The translations under genes and the position numbers were made by a program. Shown piece by piece: positions 21,561 to 33,899 of a stretch of 64,000 nucleotides of DNA. The notes below the pieces were generated by a model. The model was not told the DNA's origin and made no database searches. It saw only the letters and a list, made by a program, of their open reading frames with translations. The DNA is from Notamacropus eugenii (Eukaryota; Chordata; Mammalia; Diprotodontia; Macropodidae). The DNA lies in assembly GCF_028372415.1 (NCBI RefSeq), contig NC_092879.1, forward strand, positions 100,603,828-100,667,827, in the 5' to 3' direction. Numbering within the stretch: position 1 is the stretch's first letter; each line of letters starts with the position of its first letter.

Positions 21561-22659
21561 TTATTTTTACCCACTATTTTCCTTCTCAGCTTGCCTTAGG
21601 GGGTTACCTTATCTTCTCCTCTTACCAGGGACAAATTCCTAACTTTAGCCAAACCTCTAAAAGTTCCTACCTTATGTATTCACCCCCCACTCTTAATCTA
21701 CCCTTCTAAAACTCGCTGCCTCACCCCATCCCCAAGTTATCTCCCCTCTCTATAAGTTCGGAAGTTTTCTCAACCTCCTTAGATCCATGGCATCCTCTTC
21801 AACCCAGGTGCGCACTGGCTACCAAGACAAGCAGCCCTCCACTCCCGTCTGCTTCTTCTGTATTTGCTGTTCCTCTCATGCCCTCTTTTTATGAGATAGC
21901 TTTTCCTTTTATCTTTTTTCCTAACCCATCATGTTTCTTAAAATCTCCTCCTCATGCACAACGCAGCCCCAGCCTTTTTTTTGTGACTACCTTAGTAAGG
22001 ATTGCAGTTTGAAGAATAGCCCTCCTCCTCTACTCCTTCTGCTTCTATCTATTCATGTCTTCTCTGTCTTTGGATCCCTTTTATCTGTTATATTCTTTTA
22101 GCTTTCTCACATGTGGGGGTGGCTTGGGGCCCACCCTGGAATCTGTGAATGTCAATATCAATCTGGATTAGTAGGATGGACTTGACTGTGGATGGTCTAT
22201 GATCTTAATTATGTCCACAAGGCCCATGCATCCCATCATCCATTTGTGGGGCTGCAAAGCCACGTTGGGGTCTTCCTTGTTCTGTAGCAGATTCTGATGA
22301 AACAGTTCCAATCTCAATCACCTGGGTGGGCTTTGGAGCAGAGGAGCTGGGGTTGCCAAGGCTGGTTTGGGTTCTTTGGGTGTGGTTCCTAAGGGATGAG
22401 GGGATTGGACTCCAGGGGTCCTGTTCCTCGGCCCCTCCTCAGGCCTCTGCCTCCCAGAATTCCCTGACACCTGACCTGGGTTAGAGGTCTCATGGGGGGC
22501 GGGGCAGGGCAGAAGACTTGAGTAGTCCATAGAAGTGGAGTGTGGAACTCTACATGGCTCAGGAAAAGGGGATGAGGGAGGTGGAATTTGGTTGTCAGCT
22601 GTTGGGCGGGGTCAACCACTTCCAAAACAAGGGATCCCTTTAGGACTTTTCTCCTTTCA
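21561..22659. other. Intergenic, unassigned
   Basis: The 21,560-22,100 part may continue the L1 relic. The stretch 22,260-22,620 is GC-richer than its surroundings, but I recognise no promoter or gene in it. Confidence 0.35.
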
Positions 22660-23125
22660 ATGCGACCTCTTCCCTAACCCTTAACCTCTGGCCACCTGCT
22701 CTTACATCTCCAGCAGGGGATCCTGCCAGCACTCTGAACTCTACAGATCTCCAACCAAACTTTCAAACTCATTAAAAGAAAATCATCAATGCTCCCAGTC
22801 ACCCAGGCCCAAACTTTCCAGTCATTTCTGACCCTTCAGTCATGTTCATCCCCCATTCAACCAACTGACTTTGCCTGTGTAATCTCTTTTGTCCCTTCCC
22901 CTCTTTAAAATCTTTCCCTCAATACTTTGCACCATCATCACCCACCCACCTTGTCCATTGCAATGGCTCCCCTTGCCTTAGGTGTCATCTCTCTCCTACA
23001 GTTTGGTGCCCACACTACTGCCAGCTAAATCCTCCTAATGCACAGTTCAGGTCAGGCTACTTGGAATGACTTCCCATTGCTTCCTGAATCAAATTGCAAC
23101 TCCTTAGCCTGGCAACTGAGGGTCT
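22660..23125 (+). mobile_element. L2-type LINE 3' region
   Basis: Text such as 'atggctccccttgcc', 'ctgccagctaaatcctcctaatgcacag' and 'aatgacttcccattgcttcctgaatcaaattgcaactcct' is typical of L2 3' ends. Confidence 0.6.
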
Positions 23126-23131
23126 ACCCTT

Positions 23132-23137
<6 letters not shown>

Positions 23138-23183
<46 letters not shown>
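23138..23183. repeat. (TC)n microsatellite
   Basis: An uninterrupted run of about 23 TC units. Confidence 0.97.
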
Positions 23184-23188
<5 letters not shown>

Positions 23189-23579
23189 CTTCCCTCCCTT
23201 TTTTCTTTCCTTTCTTACAATTTTCATTCCATTTTATTTTTATTCTGAACTTGACAAACACCCAATACAACAAGCCTTTTCCATACTTCAAAGTATAAAT
23301 CTCTATCTGGTAGAACTGGAGCTTCTTTTGTAAGCTTCTAATAATCTAATCTGGGGCTGATCTGTGCTGCCTTCTGCTCTCTTCTCTTATCTGGGGGAAG
23401 GGCTCTATCCCTGATTCTCCCTTCTGCTCACTCCTTCTTTCCTTTTTTTTTTTTATAATGGAAGGAAGGAAGCAAAGGTTGTAATAAACTCGAAGTGAAG
23501 TCCAAGGCCAAGTCCCAAAGGTGTGGCTCCCGCTGCCCCTTGGAGCTTTGCCATGTGACCTCCGCAGTCTGCACTGGCC

Positions 23580-23760
23580 ACAGTTCTGAAAGCTTTCAAG
23601 TTGTTTTGACGCTGCAGTTAGTACCGTCTACATTGCTTTCCTGGTGCTGAGCTTTCCCTCTGTATTAGTTCATACAAGTCTCTCCAGGTTTTTTCTGAAA
23701 CCGCCTCCTTTGTCATTTCCTCCAGTACAGGGCTATTATAAACAGCCTTTCAAACCTTCA
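23580..23760 (-). mobile_element. L1 LINE 3' fragment
   Basis: Contains 'tttcctggtgctgagctttcc', 'tagttcatacaagtctctccaggtttt' and 'gggctattataaacagc', the L1 3' blocks seen elsewhere in the window. Confidence 0.55.
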
Positions 23761-23805
23761 AGAGCTACATAAATGCTCATTATCATTATTGTTACTTTTA
23801 TAATA

Positions 23806-24330
23806 ATCTTGAGGCAGCTGGGGGGTGGGGAGGGCACAGCACACAAAGTGCTAGACTTTCAGTCAGAAGACCTGAGTTCTAATCCAGTCTCAGACATTTA
23901 CTATCTGGGTGACCCCGGGCAAGTCACTTCACCTCGGTTTGCCTCAATTTCCTCATCTGTAAAATGAGGATAATAATAGCACCTATCTCTCAGGGTGGTG
24001 GGGGCAGCTAGGTGGCGCTGCATTGGACAGGGTGCTGTATCTGGAATCACAAAGACTCATCTATCTGAGTTCAAATTAGGTCTCAGACACTTCTTAGCTG
24101 TATGACTCTGGGCAAGTCACTCAACCCTGTTTGCCTCAGTTTCCTCATTTATAAAATGAGGAAAAGAAAATGACAAATCAGTCCAGTATCTCTGCCAAGA
24201 AAGCTCCAAATGGGGTCATAAAGAGTGGGAGCTGACTGAAAATAACTGAACGTCAATTACAGCTCAGGATTGTTGTGAGGGTGAAATGAGATGACAAAGT
24301 TCTCTCTGTCTAACATGCCGCTTAGCTAGA
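23806..24330 (+). repeat. MIR-like SINE interrupted by a younger SINE
   Basis: The left part (23,806-23,994) ends at 'cacctatctctcagg' and the right part resumes at about 24,263 with 'ctcaggattgttgtgaggg'. Together they read as one continuous element. The hexamer ctcagg stands on both sides of the insert. Confidence 0.75.
24000..24258 (+). mobile_element. tRNA-derived SINE with RTE-like tail (Mar1-like group)
   Basis: Head GGGGCAGCTAGGTGGCGCTG, then tRNA-type body, then the tail 'gccaagaaagctccaaatgg' and 'gtcataaagagtgggagctg'. It is inserted in the MIR-like element around it and is the inverse of the copy at 20,291-20,541. Confidence 0.8.
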
Positions 24331-24339
24331 GATTTTGTG

Positions 24340-24445
24340 TGTAAATGTTGCCTCCCTGTTAGAATGGAAGCTCCGGTGAGGGCAGGGACTACCTGGCACA
24401 GTGCTTGGCACAGAATAGGTACTTAAAATTGCTGACTGGTTGGTT
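24340..24445 (+). repeat. L2-type LINE 3' tail
   Basis: 'tagaatggaagctccggtgagggcagggac' followed by 'cagtgcttggcacagaataggtactta' is the L2 3' terminal pattern. Confidence 0.6.
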
Positions 24446-24893
24446 CTAGCACCAGAAATCTGTCGGCAAAGTTGCACTAGGGATAGCTATGGGGAGCTGT
24501 CCAGGATGCAAAAGCAAAGATGGAGTGGGGTGGTTTTTTCTTCTCACTTCCCTTCTTCATGGCCTTTAGTTTGTGATTAGCAAGTCAGGTGTGCCTATGT
24601 AACCCTGAGCAGTCTGAGTCAAATGGAGGGCTTGACTGAGCTTGCCTGGGGTGGGGCGAGAGGGACGGGACGGCGAAGATTTTTGGTCTGAATTTAGGAG
24701 GCCAGTCTTGATGGAAGGCTTTCCCCACCCAGTGCACTTGCCCCAGCTCTGTGCCTGCACTAGACAGTTTCACTCAGGCTTTCTGCTTTCTTGCTACACT
24801 AAGCAATCTTGTGCCCTCATTCTATTCTGCAGCCTTCTCCCCACTGGCCTCAGGGTTATCACTTTTCCCACATGAATTTATGTTGCTGAAGGA

Positions 24894-24899
24894 TTTATT
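24894..24899 (-). terminator. AWAT1 polyadenylation signal AATAAA
   Basis: TTTATT on the plus strand gives AATAAA on the minus strand, about 540 bases past the AWAT1 stop. It is the first canonical hexamer I find there. Confidence 0.55.
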
Positions 24900-25439
24900 G
24901 GTTAGCTAGGCGCAAAGGGTTATAGGAGAGACAGATGAATTCCTCCCAAGAAAGTGAGGGGATTGGCAGGTAATAAATAAGAGGGTGCCTGGATCCAGCT
25001 CTAATCTGGGAGGTGGTCACCGGGGATGAGCAGCTACTATCTCTGAGCCCTCCAAGAAGGAGCCAGCGACTCTGAGGCTGCCCCCACACAGAGGATCCAA
25101 TCACGAAGAGCCAGTATTCCTGGGCAGTACAAGCTGGACCCCTATACTATGGCTGCAAAGCTGATTGTCCTGGAGGGAGGGAGGGAGAGTCGGTAGGAAC
25201 TGGGGAACTTCCCAGGATTCACAGCCATGGCCCCAGGAAGCAGAGGGTGAGGAAGGAGAGGGATAAAAGAGCCAACAGAGGAAGGACTGGCAGTGGAAGG
25301 GAAAACCTGAGGACTTGGGGACAAGGGGAGGGCAAGAGGTTGCACAGGGCATAGTTCTTGTGTCTCCCTTGGTCAGAAGGGGGTTCTCACTGTCCCAAAG
25401 CAGGAGGGGCCTGGAGGGGAGCCCTCCCAGTCCCAGCCA

Positions 25440-28400
25440 TCAAAGGAACAACAACTCCTGGGTCTTTGAGGCCCCATACTGGGTCTTGTACTCATCAAAC
25501 AAATTCTGCAGCGCTTCTATGTACAAGGTGTGGTACTTGTCCACTGTCTCTTGGCTTGGATTCTCTATCTTGGGGACCATTACAGGTTCCCCAACTGACA
25601 GAGCAAATGGGAGAAAGAAGGACAAAAGGCATCAGAACCTCCCTTGAACTCATCATAAACCCCTCTATCCCCTCACCAGGGTCCCAGTCTAGGTAGTTCC
25701 CTCCCTGTCCCACTCTCCTGCCTTGGCTGTGGAGGCCCCTCATTCTCCAAGAGAGGACAGTATCCAGCAGCTGGCCCCCAGGCATATACCTCCCTTGACC
25801 TGAATAGGGGTGTTCCATTTTCTGAGCTTCTCCTCATTGCTCTGTGACCATCTGGAACCATCCTTCTAAACGCCCCCCTCTCTTCTCCCCCCGCCCCCAT
25901 CATTCAGTCAGTTACCAAGTCAAAGATCACTTATATCTCTTCCTTTGCCTCCATTCCCATGGCCACTTCTCACCTGGATGATTGCAATAGCTTGCTAAGT
26001 GGTTTCCCTGCTTCCAGCATCTCCCCTCTCCAAAGGGATCTTAGAACATAGGTCTGGTTGTGCCACTCCCCTACTCAATAAGCCCTGGTGGCTTCCTCTT
26101 AGCTTTAAGATCTAATCTGAGCCCTTCCTCCATGTGGCTCCTACCTTCCTTTCCAGCCTTCGTTTACTGTACATTCCACCCAGGTGGCTTGCTAGCGAGC
26201 TGGGCCACAGGCTTCATCTTGTCCTCCCTTGCCTCTTAACGTCCCTACAGATTGCCTCCCTCTGCCGAAACTCTGTCTGAACTGCCCAGCTCATCCTTTC
26301 AAGGAAGCGCCTTCAATGAACGCTAGCCAGCTCTTCCTCCTCCCTGAGGCCCTTCAAAACATTTTTACTTTCTGTCCCACTTGAGTGGGACCACACCTTA
26401 TCCTCCTGTTAAACTGTGAGTTCTGTGAGGGCAGGGCCCGTGTCCTGGGAAGGGTTTGATAAATGCTCATTGGATTGACTTGGGCCATCTCTCTTCCTTT
26501 CATTTTGGGCAGATCCCCTCCCTTCTCTGGGCCTCAGTTTCCTCCTTTCTGAAATGAGGGGGTTGGACCAGATGACTGCTCAGGTCCCTTCCCTCTCTGA
26601 TCTTTGGTCCTCTGTGTTCCCTTTTAGCATTGGCATTGTTCTCCTAGGTCCTCCCCTCTGTCTCCTTCCCATTCTATTTCCTGCCCCCAGCCTCATCTCT
26701 TTTATCCTGCCTTGGAACCCCTCTCTGTGCAAAGCTAGCTCCTGAGGTACCCTCTCTGAAGGGGACTCACCAACAGTGATGATAGGCTCGGGGAGTGGCA
26801 GGAGTCCCCAGAAGTCCTGGAAGAATCCACGCCCATAGAAAACACAACAGTAAAACCCCAAGATGCTGCGAAACCAGCACTGGAATCGGTTCATGCGGCT
26901 GCCCTCAGGGAACAGCACCTGGTGGTAGACCTCGGTCTCCCCAAACGTGAAGGTGGGGACCAAGTGAGCCCTATAATGGAAACCATGTTGGTATGACCAA
27001 AGGCAGGGAGTGACAAGACTATTTAGAGAATATTCCTAGCCAGATTAACCCCCAGCCCCCATGAAGACATGCCTTGGTACTGCAGCTATTGCCCCCCACC
27101 TCCACCCTGCCCCAAGCCTGGTCTACAACTCTGGGGATCTCAGGAGGGATTCAAAGTCACTCCTAGAGCACCTCTGGGTCCTAGCTTTAGGTGCCCACCC
27201 TCCTACTCTCCAGATACCAGGACATCACCACAGCCTATCCCCAAACTGTCTATGATAGGACTCCCCCAGAGTAGATTGCATGCTGTGGTCTGGGGTCCTT
27301 ACAAGTTCCTGGCCTGAGTGGAGGGAGGAAATAACAGAGGCCTAAACTTCTGAACCTTTGCCTTGACTTAGCTTCCTGGGAATGGGGAAGGTTTCACATG
27401 GAACGTCCCACTGACTCTGCTGGGTTGTTTCCTAATTGAGGGTGGTCACAGCACCCAGCATCTGGCAGAATCTCAATATGTCATTGCAGAATGAATAAAT
27501 GAATGCACGGTTTTGTTCAGATTGTGTTTGTGTCTTATCTCCCACTAGAACATAAGTTTCCAGAAGGCAGAGACTGTATGTAGCATTTTCAGGTTGGTAA
27601 AGTGATTCACGTACGTTAACTCACTGGATCCTCATGATAACCCTGGAGGTAGCTGCTATTTTATTTTACAGATGGGGAAATGGAGGCCCAGAGAGCTTAA
27701 GTGTTCTGCCCAGGATCGCTAACCCAAGGCTAGTAAGTGTTTGAGAAGGGATTCAACCTCAGGTCTTCATGCCTCCCTCTAGCCGTTGGATCACCTGGTT
27801 GCTCAGCTGACTGTGTAGACACTTGGTGTCACCCCAGTGGTCAGCACACTGTTCTGTATACAGTCAGTGCAGGCCCTTAATAAACTCTTCTAGAATGAAT
27901 GAATGTTTATGTCTTAGCCAGAGCTCTACTAGACTATGGCCTTCCCGAAGGCAGGGATTGGGTCTTCTCTGAACTTTGTATCCTTTACTGTTCCTAGCAT
28001 GGTGTGCTGCACACAGCAGGCACAGCCTTGAGATTTGTTGAAAGGAATAGAACTCCCGAAAAGAACGGGGCTCCCTGGTGGGGAGCTGGACCATCCTGGA
28101 GGCACCTACCCGTGCTGGAGGGCTGTGCGCACAAAGCCCTTGTGCTTCCTGATGATAAGGGAGGTACTGTTAGGTACACTCTGCAGAGCCTCCCCCACAC
28201 CCCCGATGACGATGCCCACCAGGTTTCCGGAGCCTCTCTGGGACAGCAGGTAGTTGATGGATGACTGACTCACTGGGCACACACCTGAGGACCAAGTGAG
28301 CCGCTGAGAGGGAGTAAAGGGGCCCAGCCTCACTCCCTCTCCTTCTGGCTTCCTCCTGGTCCCCTCTCTGCTTGCCTCTCCCTCCTAGGTCAGTCCCTTT

Positions 28401-31246
28401 GACGCCAATGGATGGCCCAGAGCTCAGCAGAGCTCCATCATGGCCCGAAGCAAAAGGTGAGGGCTCAAACCAGCAGCAAGGGAGTCACCAGAAAGAGCTT
28501 CTTCCTGAGGATGCTGAGGGTGCTCAAGGGGATGGGGAGCACCCAGCAGAACAGTCAGACCCACCTTTAGCCATGATATACTCCCTGATAATGGGGAGCT
28601 TGAAGAACCAGGACAGTGTGGCCAAATGGGGCGTGATGCCGGGGAAGATGGTGGAGAAGCCTGTGGCTTCAGTGCAGAAATTGCAGAAGGCTCCGAAGGT
28701 CAAGATGCCATGGGGATGAACTCCCATGATGTAGTTGTGCTCTGGGCTCAGGTCCTTGGTCTTGAGGAGCTGGAGCCAGGGTTGGGGGGGGGGTAGGGAG
28801 AATTGAAATGAGACCCCAAAGACAGAAAGAGGGGTCAAGGAGCAGCCTCCAGAACTTCTTCAGTGCAAAAGAACGAATGTGTGTAGATGGAAGCATTGAA
28901 TACACTCTCACCGGCTACCGGGAACTCTGCTAAGTGCTGGGCAGACAAATAGAAAAACTGGACGACTTTCTGGTCTACCAGGAAAAGCCGGCATACATAG
29001 GGAGCTGTGGCTAGGGAGAGTGGAAGAGTGTGGAGTCATGGGGAAATCAACTGACATGTCCTTTCCAGGATCGAATAATAATCCAGACTTGGAGTTGGGA
29101 CTGTGCGGCTGGCCGCATGTCCTGGTGATGCAATAATGGGCTGGAGGTCCCCCACCATGGAGAAAGCCTGAAGTCCTTGGTGAGTGTCTAGGCTTGTTGG
29201 CTTCAATTCAACCAAATAGGGGGCATATGGGATGGTAGGTGGATGGCAGCGCACAAAGCACTGGACCTGGAGTCAGGAAGACACTAATTCAGATCCAGCC
29301 TTGGACACTTACTATCTGTGTAACCCTGGGCAAATCACTTCACTTCTGTCTCAGTTTCCTCAACTGTAAAGTGGGGATCACAATAGCACCTACCTCCCAG
29401 GATTGTTGTGAGGATCAAATGATCATCTGAGATAATACTTGTAAAGCACTTAGCACAGTGCCTGGCACATAGTAGGGGCACTTAATAAATACTTGTTTTC
29501 ATCCTTCCTTTCTTCCCTCCCTCCTCCCTCCTTCCCTCCCTCCCTCCCTCCCTCCCTTCTTCCTTCCTTCCTTCCTTCCTTCCTTCCTTCCTTCCTTCCT
29601 TCCTTCCTTCCTTCCTTCCTTCCTTCCTTCCTTCCTCTGCCCTCCCTCCCTCCCTCCTTCCTTCCTCCTTCTGTCTTCCCTCCCTCCCTTCCTTCTTTCT
29701 TTCCTTCCTCCCCTCAGGTTTTCCTGGTTTTGGATTCCTCAGGGGTAGCCCCAGGGATGTGTGCAGGGATGTTCTTGTTGGGTGCCATCTGAAGGCAGAG
29801 AGGGGCCCAGGGCAGGGCAGCTCACCATAATGGGAAAGTAGTTTTGGATCTTGGTCCAGACATGCCAGTTCCGTACCCAGGTTGAGCGCCTGCCACCTAA
29901 GAGCACAGAGGAAAGCAGCAGAGTGAGAAGGTTGGATGACTGTGACTTTTCCCAGATGCAGTAAGGGCCCACAGCATGGAGCAGGCTGCAGAAGTGCAAG
30001 TTGGAAGCCCTGGGGCTGCCACAATGCAGAGAGCACTGAGCTTGGGATCAGGAAGACCTGAGCTCAAACTTTGCTTCAGATTCCCATTGGCTGTGTGACC
30101 TTAGTCAAGTCACTTAATCTCTGTGAACCTCGATTTCCAAATCTGTAAAATGGGGAGGATAACAACACCTACTTCATCAGGTTGTGAGGCTTAACGAATA
30201 AAAAGTTTTTTGCAAACCTTCCAGTGCTGCCTAAATGTGGGGACTGTTGCTGCTGCTGCTGCTGCTACTGGAGGGTGGGGAAGAGCTTGGGACTGACTGG
30301 GCCAGGGCCCTCACCTTGCTCAGGTGTCTTCCAGTCCAGGATGAGCCAGGCAATGTAGAGCACAGGCAGAGGCCAGAGAGGAGTGACCACCAGGTAGAAT
30401 AAACTGGGCATCAAGATCCAAACTGTCAAGGAGATCAGAAAATGGGGGGAAGTCCAGTCGCAGGGAGCCCATAGCCAGGGCAGGGCCAGCTAATGACCTG
30501 TCCCCTCCTGCTTCATCTACTCCTTCCCCTGGTCAGTCTGCCTGCCTGCCCCTGGTCCATCTATACCCATTTAGCCAGCCTAGCCATCTGCCTGCCATGC
30601 ACCCTTTCCCCCTGCCCAGTCCCTCCTCCTGTACCTGACCAACCCTTCCCCCATTCATGCCATCCCCCTACCCTCTGCCTGTCCACTTTCAACCCAGCCA
30701 GTACTTTTGTCCCTGAGCCCCCTTCCCATCTCCTTATCCACTTGTTCTGTCTACATGCTCCCTGCCTATCCAAGTCCCCAACTACTGGTCCCCTGAACTC
30801 CAATCCTTCCCCTACCCTTCCTCCCTGGTCATTCGTCCAGGCTGGTCACCCAGATTTACAGAACTACAAACCCAGCAAGAGCTGGGGTGAGAAGCACATC
30901 CTTCAGTACTGCCTCTTCCCCACAGGCTTCTTTGTGATGCCTCCCTGTGCTGGCAGAGGGCATCTGGTAGTAGTACATGCCTGGCTCAGCCTCCTGAGTA
31001 TTTTCCCCAGTTCCTATCATCTGGCCTGGAGGCCAGGGCTGGAGGCAGAGATCTGGCCCCAAGGACACCTGAGGCAGAGGCCTAGCTGTGGTGGGACCTC
31101 TGCCTCCTGAAGCCATGGCCCTGTCCTGGAGCTCACTGTCTGACTGGGCCCTGATACTCACATATCGCCAAGTAAGTCAGGTGCCACTGGCAAATGGCAA
31201 GGCCCTGGATGATGAGGTCGATATCAAATTGCCAGTGGGAGGACAT
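25440..31246 (-). CDS. AWAT1: Acyl-CoA wax alcohol acyltransferase 1, complete in 7 coding exons
   Basis: An endoplasmic-reticulum acyltransferase of the DGAT2 family that esterifies long-chain fatty alcohols with acyl-CoA to make wax esters, known from skin sebaceous glands. Coding exons, 5' to 3' on the minus strand: 31246-31162, 30422-30315, 29896-29826, 28769-28565, 28284-28110, 26970-26771, 25594-25440 (85, 108, 71, 205, 175, 200 and 155 bases). All introns are GT-AG, with phases 1, 1, 0, 1, 2 and 1. The total of 999 bases gives 332 residues; the human protein has 328. Visible motifs: N-terminal hydrophobic hairpin (about residues 12-58), YFP 84-86, catalytic HPHG 106-109, GGVGEAL 184-190, RKHKGFVR 202-209 and VPTFTFGE 219-226. 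The C-terminus ends ELLFL like human AWAT1 (KLFFL), which separates it from DGAT2L6. The start is the ATG in context accATGt. No defect seen. Confidence 0.95.
25925..26485 (+). mobile_element. L2-type LINE 3' region in AWAT1 intron 6
   Basis: Runs from 'cctggatgattgcaatagc' through 'gctcctaccttcctttccagcctt' to 'ctgtgagttctgtgagggcagggcc' and 'ataaatgctcattggattgact', the complete L2 3' end order. Confidence 0.75.
26985..28090. other. AWAT1 intron 5, repeat-filled
   Basis: L2-tail pieces lie at about 27,440-27,510 and 27,840-28,030, and a MIR-like copy in minus orientation at about 27,590-27,815 ('cagatggggaaatggaggcccagagag'). The rest is unassigned. Confidence 0.5.
29224..29495 (+). repeat. 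MIR-like SINE in AWAT1 intron 3
   Basis: Complete order: tRNA-like head, 'taaccctgggcaaatcacttcac', 'cagtttcctcaactgtaaagtgg', 'ggattgttgtgagg', and the tail 'gcctggcacatagtagg' and 'cttaataaatacttg'. Confidence 0.8.
29506..29720. repeat. (TTCC)n/(CCCT)n microsatellite in AWAT1 intron 3
   Basis: About 215 bp of TTCC and CCCT units beginning directly after the SINE tail. It includes an uninterrupted TTCC run of about 70 bases near 29,560-29,634. Confidence 0.95.
30020..30235 (+). repeat. MIR-like SINE in AWAT1 intron 2
   Basis: 'tgtgaccttagtcaagtcacttaatctctg' and 'ccaaatctgtaaaatgggga' with a degraded tail. A short (GCT)n run at about 30,249-30,267 follows. Confidence 0.75.
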
Positions 31247-31249
31247 GGT

Positions 31250-33289
31250 ACCCGGAAGCCTGAGGGAAGTGCTTGACACAGAACGGGAGGACCCTAAGAG
31301 CAGCACCCAGGGATACCTCTGGACTCTGTGGGCTGGCAACTACTCAGTTCTGGCACCTGTGTTAATAGCTTTTGTCCGCCTCCTTCCCCACCTACCACCC
31401 ACAGACAGGGAGGAGAAGGCCATTCTTTCTTGGCCTAAGGCTCAGGGCTAGGCCCAGGCCCTAAGCGGTTCAGAGAACAAACTAAGAAGACACCTTTCTA
31501 AGAAGCCTAAGGGGCAAGGGCTGCTCCCTCTAGCTCCTCCTCCAGCCCTTGAGAGCATTGCAGCCTTTGGGGGGAAGGTTCTAGATGACTAGCCTGGGTG
31601 AGTCAGAATTCAGGGAGCTGGCTTTCCCTTTCCCCTCATTGGTCCCCTCCTCAGAAGCCTCACCAGGGGGGGCTCTGGGGAAACTGAGTCTGTCTCCTGC
31701 AGTGGTTTACAGACATGAGCTCCTCTGGTCCTCGTGATAGCCTTGTTATTATCTTCACTCTCCAGAAGGTTCCTAGAGGATGAATGACTTGCTCAGGGTC
31801 ACACAGCTACTTGTTAGAGGTGGGATCCAAGTCCAGTGCTCTCTACTATGGTACAATGTCAAGGGAGGGTGGGGAAGGACTCCCTCTAGGTGGGATCTCT
31901 TTTTGGAGCAGATGTGGTCTTAAGAGAAGCCTGGTTTGGGGCTGCTGTCTACTGTGGCCAAGTCAGCTTCCGGGGAGGACAGTGGGGATCAGGGCACAGG
32001 CAGGAGTAGGTACTGAGCCTTTGCTGCCCTCCCCAGGTCTCTTCTGCTCCCTTCTTGTCTTGTGCTAATGCTGGCATGGCCAATGGGTCCCTTTAGAGCT
32101 AATGACAGCATGGTGGTGTTGGGGGGGGTTGGGCTGCAGAGGGATACAAGAAGGAAGGCCAGGTAATCATGACCCTTTTGATCAGTCCCAGTACAGGTCA
32201 GGGTGTGGTGGGGAGGGGGGCCTTGCCCCTTCTCCAGTGTTCCTACTGAACTTGGTTGGTGATAGGCACCAGCTGGGCACCACCAGGGCAACCCAAGCTC
32301 AGCTCTTACACTGTCAGTAAATAGATTATAGGTTTTACACCTAGGTGGGACCCAATGCCCTTACCTTATAGAGGAGGAAACTGAGGCTCTGAGAGGGGAG
32401 CTCCCAGAGCTTTGTGGTGGGAGTGAGGCCCTAGGCCTAGACCTTCCTCCCACATCCTCTTACTTCAGGCCATTTTCCTCCTATTCTTGGAAGCTGTTGC
32501 CTTCTGGCTTAAGTGGCAGCTGACTGGCCCAAGGCAAGTCATTTCACCTTTATCTGCCTCAGTTTCCTCAACTACAAAATGGGCCATGGTAATCAAATAA
32601 TGGTAATGGTAATCAAATGAGATCACAAAAGGAAAGAGCTCAAGATTCTTGAGGCCCTCTAGAGATGGGAGTCATGATTCAGTGCCTGGCAAAGACCAAA
32701 TGCTGTCCTATGGCTTTGTCTGGGTCTCAGGTTCTTGTGCTGTCAAATGAGAGTGGGGGAGGGTTGAGCCTTTAGGCAGGTCAGCTTCTGGTATATAGTG
32801 GGTGTTCAATCAGTGAATGCCGCCCAGGTAAGGGGCAAGGCTGTTGGAACTTCCTTCTTGGGTTGGGAAAGCAGATGGGGTATCCCAAGTTACATTCCTG
32901 GCTGCTGGGTTTGTTGTCAGGGTGGGGCCCCCTGCCTGTGACTTCCTGATGCCTTGGGCATTAGGGCAGAAAGCGACTGAGTCATGGAGTCAGAGCCTTG
33001 AAGTGGGGGTTAGTAGCTTCACTGCTTTGCTCACCAGGCTCCTGCCCTGTCCAGAGGTTGGTTGCATCCTAGGGGGATCTTGGAGCTTTGGAAGCAAGGG
33101 GGAGAAATTCTCTCCTCTCCTTTGGTGCCAGGGCAGAAATCCTGAAATAAAGAGGTGAACACCAGCAGGTGCCTCTCTTCAGCCCTGATACCGGCTCTCT
33201 CTGCCCTACCCCGAGTCATCCTTGCAAGGAGGGACAAAGAATCTCACAGGTTTGAGATTCTCACCAGGAGAAGAGCGCTGAGCCATTGC
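31250..33289. other. AWAT1 upstream region and intergenic sequence
   Basis: No TATA box or CpG island is evident just upstream of the AWAT1 start, so the promoter is not placed. MIR-like pieces lie at about 31,720-31,860 (minus), 32,345-32,410 (minus) and 32,500-32,640 (plus). No gene. Confidence 0.4.
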
Positions 33290-33760
33290 TCATGAGGCTG
33301 AACATCTGGGCTCTCCTCAGAAGCCCTAAATCTTCAAGCTGGAAGCGACCCAGAGGTCACTGAGCCCAACCCAGATGTGAACAAGCTGGGACAGCCCTAG
33401 CAAATGGTTGTCCAGGCTTTGTTTGCAGCCCTCCAGTGACAGGGTGCCCACTCCCTTCTGAGGCAGGCAGCCCACTCCCTTTGGGAATAGCTCAGCTCAG
33501 TAGGAAGCTATCTGTTTGGCATCTTTACAGGCCCCACGCCTCTTAGACCAAGTACCAAGTGTCATCTCTTTTCCATCTATGAGAGCCCTTTATATACTAG
33601 AAGACTGCTCTTCTGTGGCCTGAATCTTCTCTCGCCAAGGCTAGAAACACTCCTAGTTCCTTCAACCAGTCCTTACTCATTCTGTCACGGGACGCTCTCC
33701 ATTTTATCAGAGGCTACCACAAAGAAACTTCCTGGTTTGGGGGAGCCCAATATTCATGTA
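33290..33760 (-). mobile_element. CR1/L3-type LINE 3' region
   Basis: 'ccctccagtgacagggtgcccactccc', 'aggcaggcagcccactcc' and 'ctagttccttcaaccagtcc' appear in the order of CR1/L3 3' ends on the minus strand. Confidence 0.65.
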
Positions 33761-33899
33761 TCATTCAAGGAAAATGCTGCACTTTGATCTACTGAGATAT
33801 GTGAAACAGGGGGTGGAGTCAGTGGCTGCCAGGCTGGGCATTGCTGGAATTGGGGCCTGCTTAAGTGCTGCCCAGCTTGGCCATTGATGAGTCTTCACT

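Noticed and set aside
22260-22620. GC-richer segment as a possible CpG-island promoter
   Set aside because: It has few CpG pairs and no adjacent exon on either strand.
29482-30036. 184-codon minus-strand frame rich in KEGR
   Set aside because: Mostly a translation of the TTCC microsatellite fused by chance to AWAT1 exon 3 sequence in another frame.
30493-31110. 205-codon plus-strand frame overlapping AWAT1 exon 1 upstream sequence
   Set aside because: Pro/Leu/Ser-rich low-complexity translation of pyrimidine-rich intron, with no domain or splice support.
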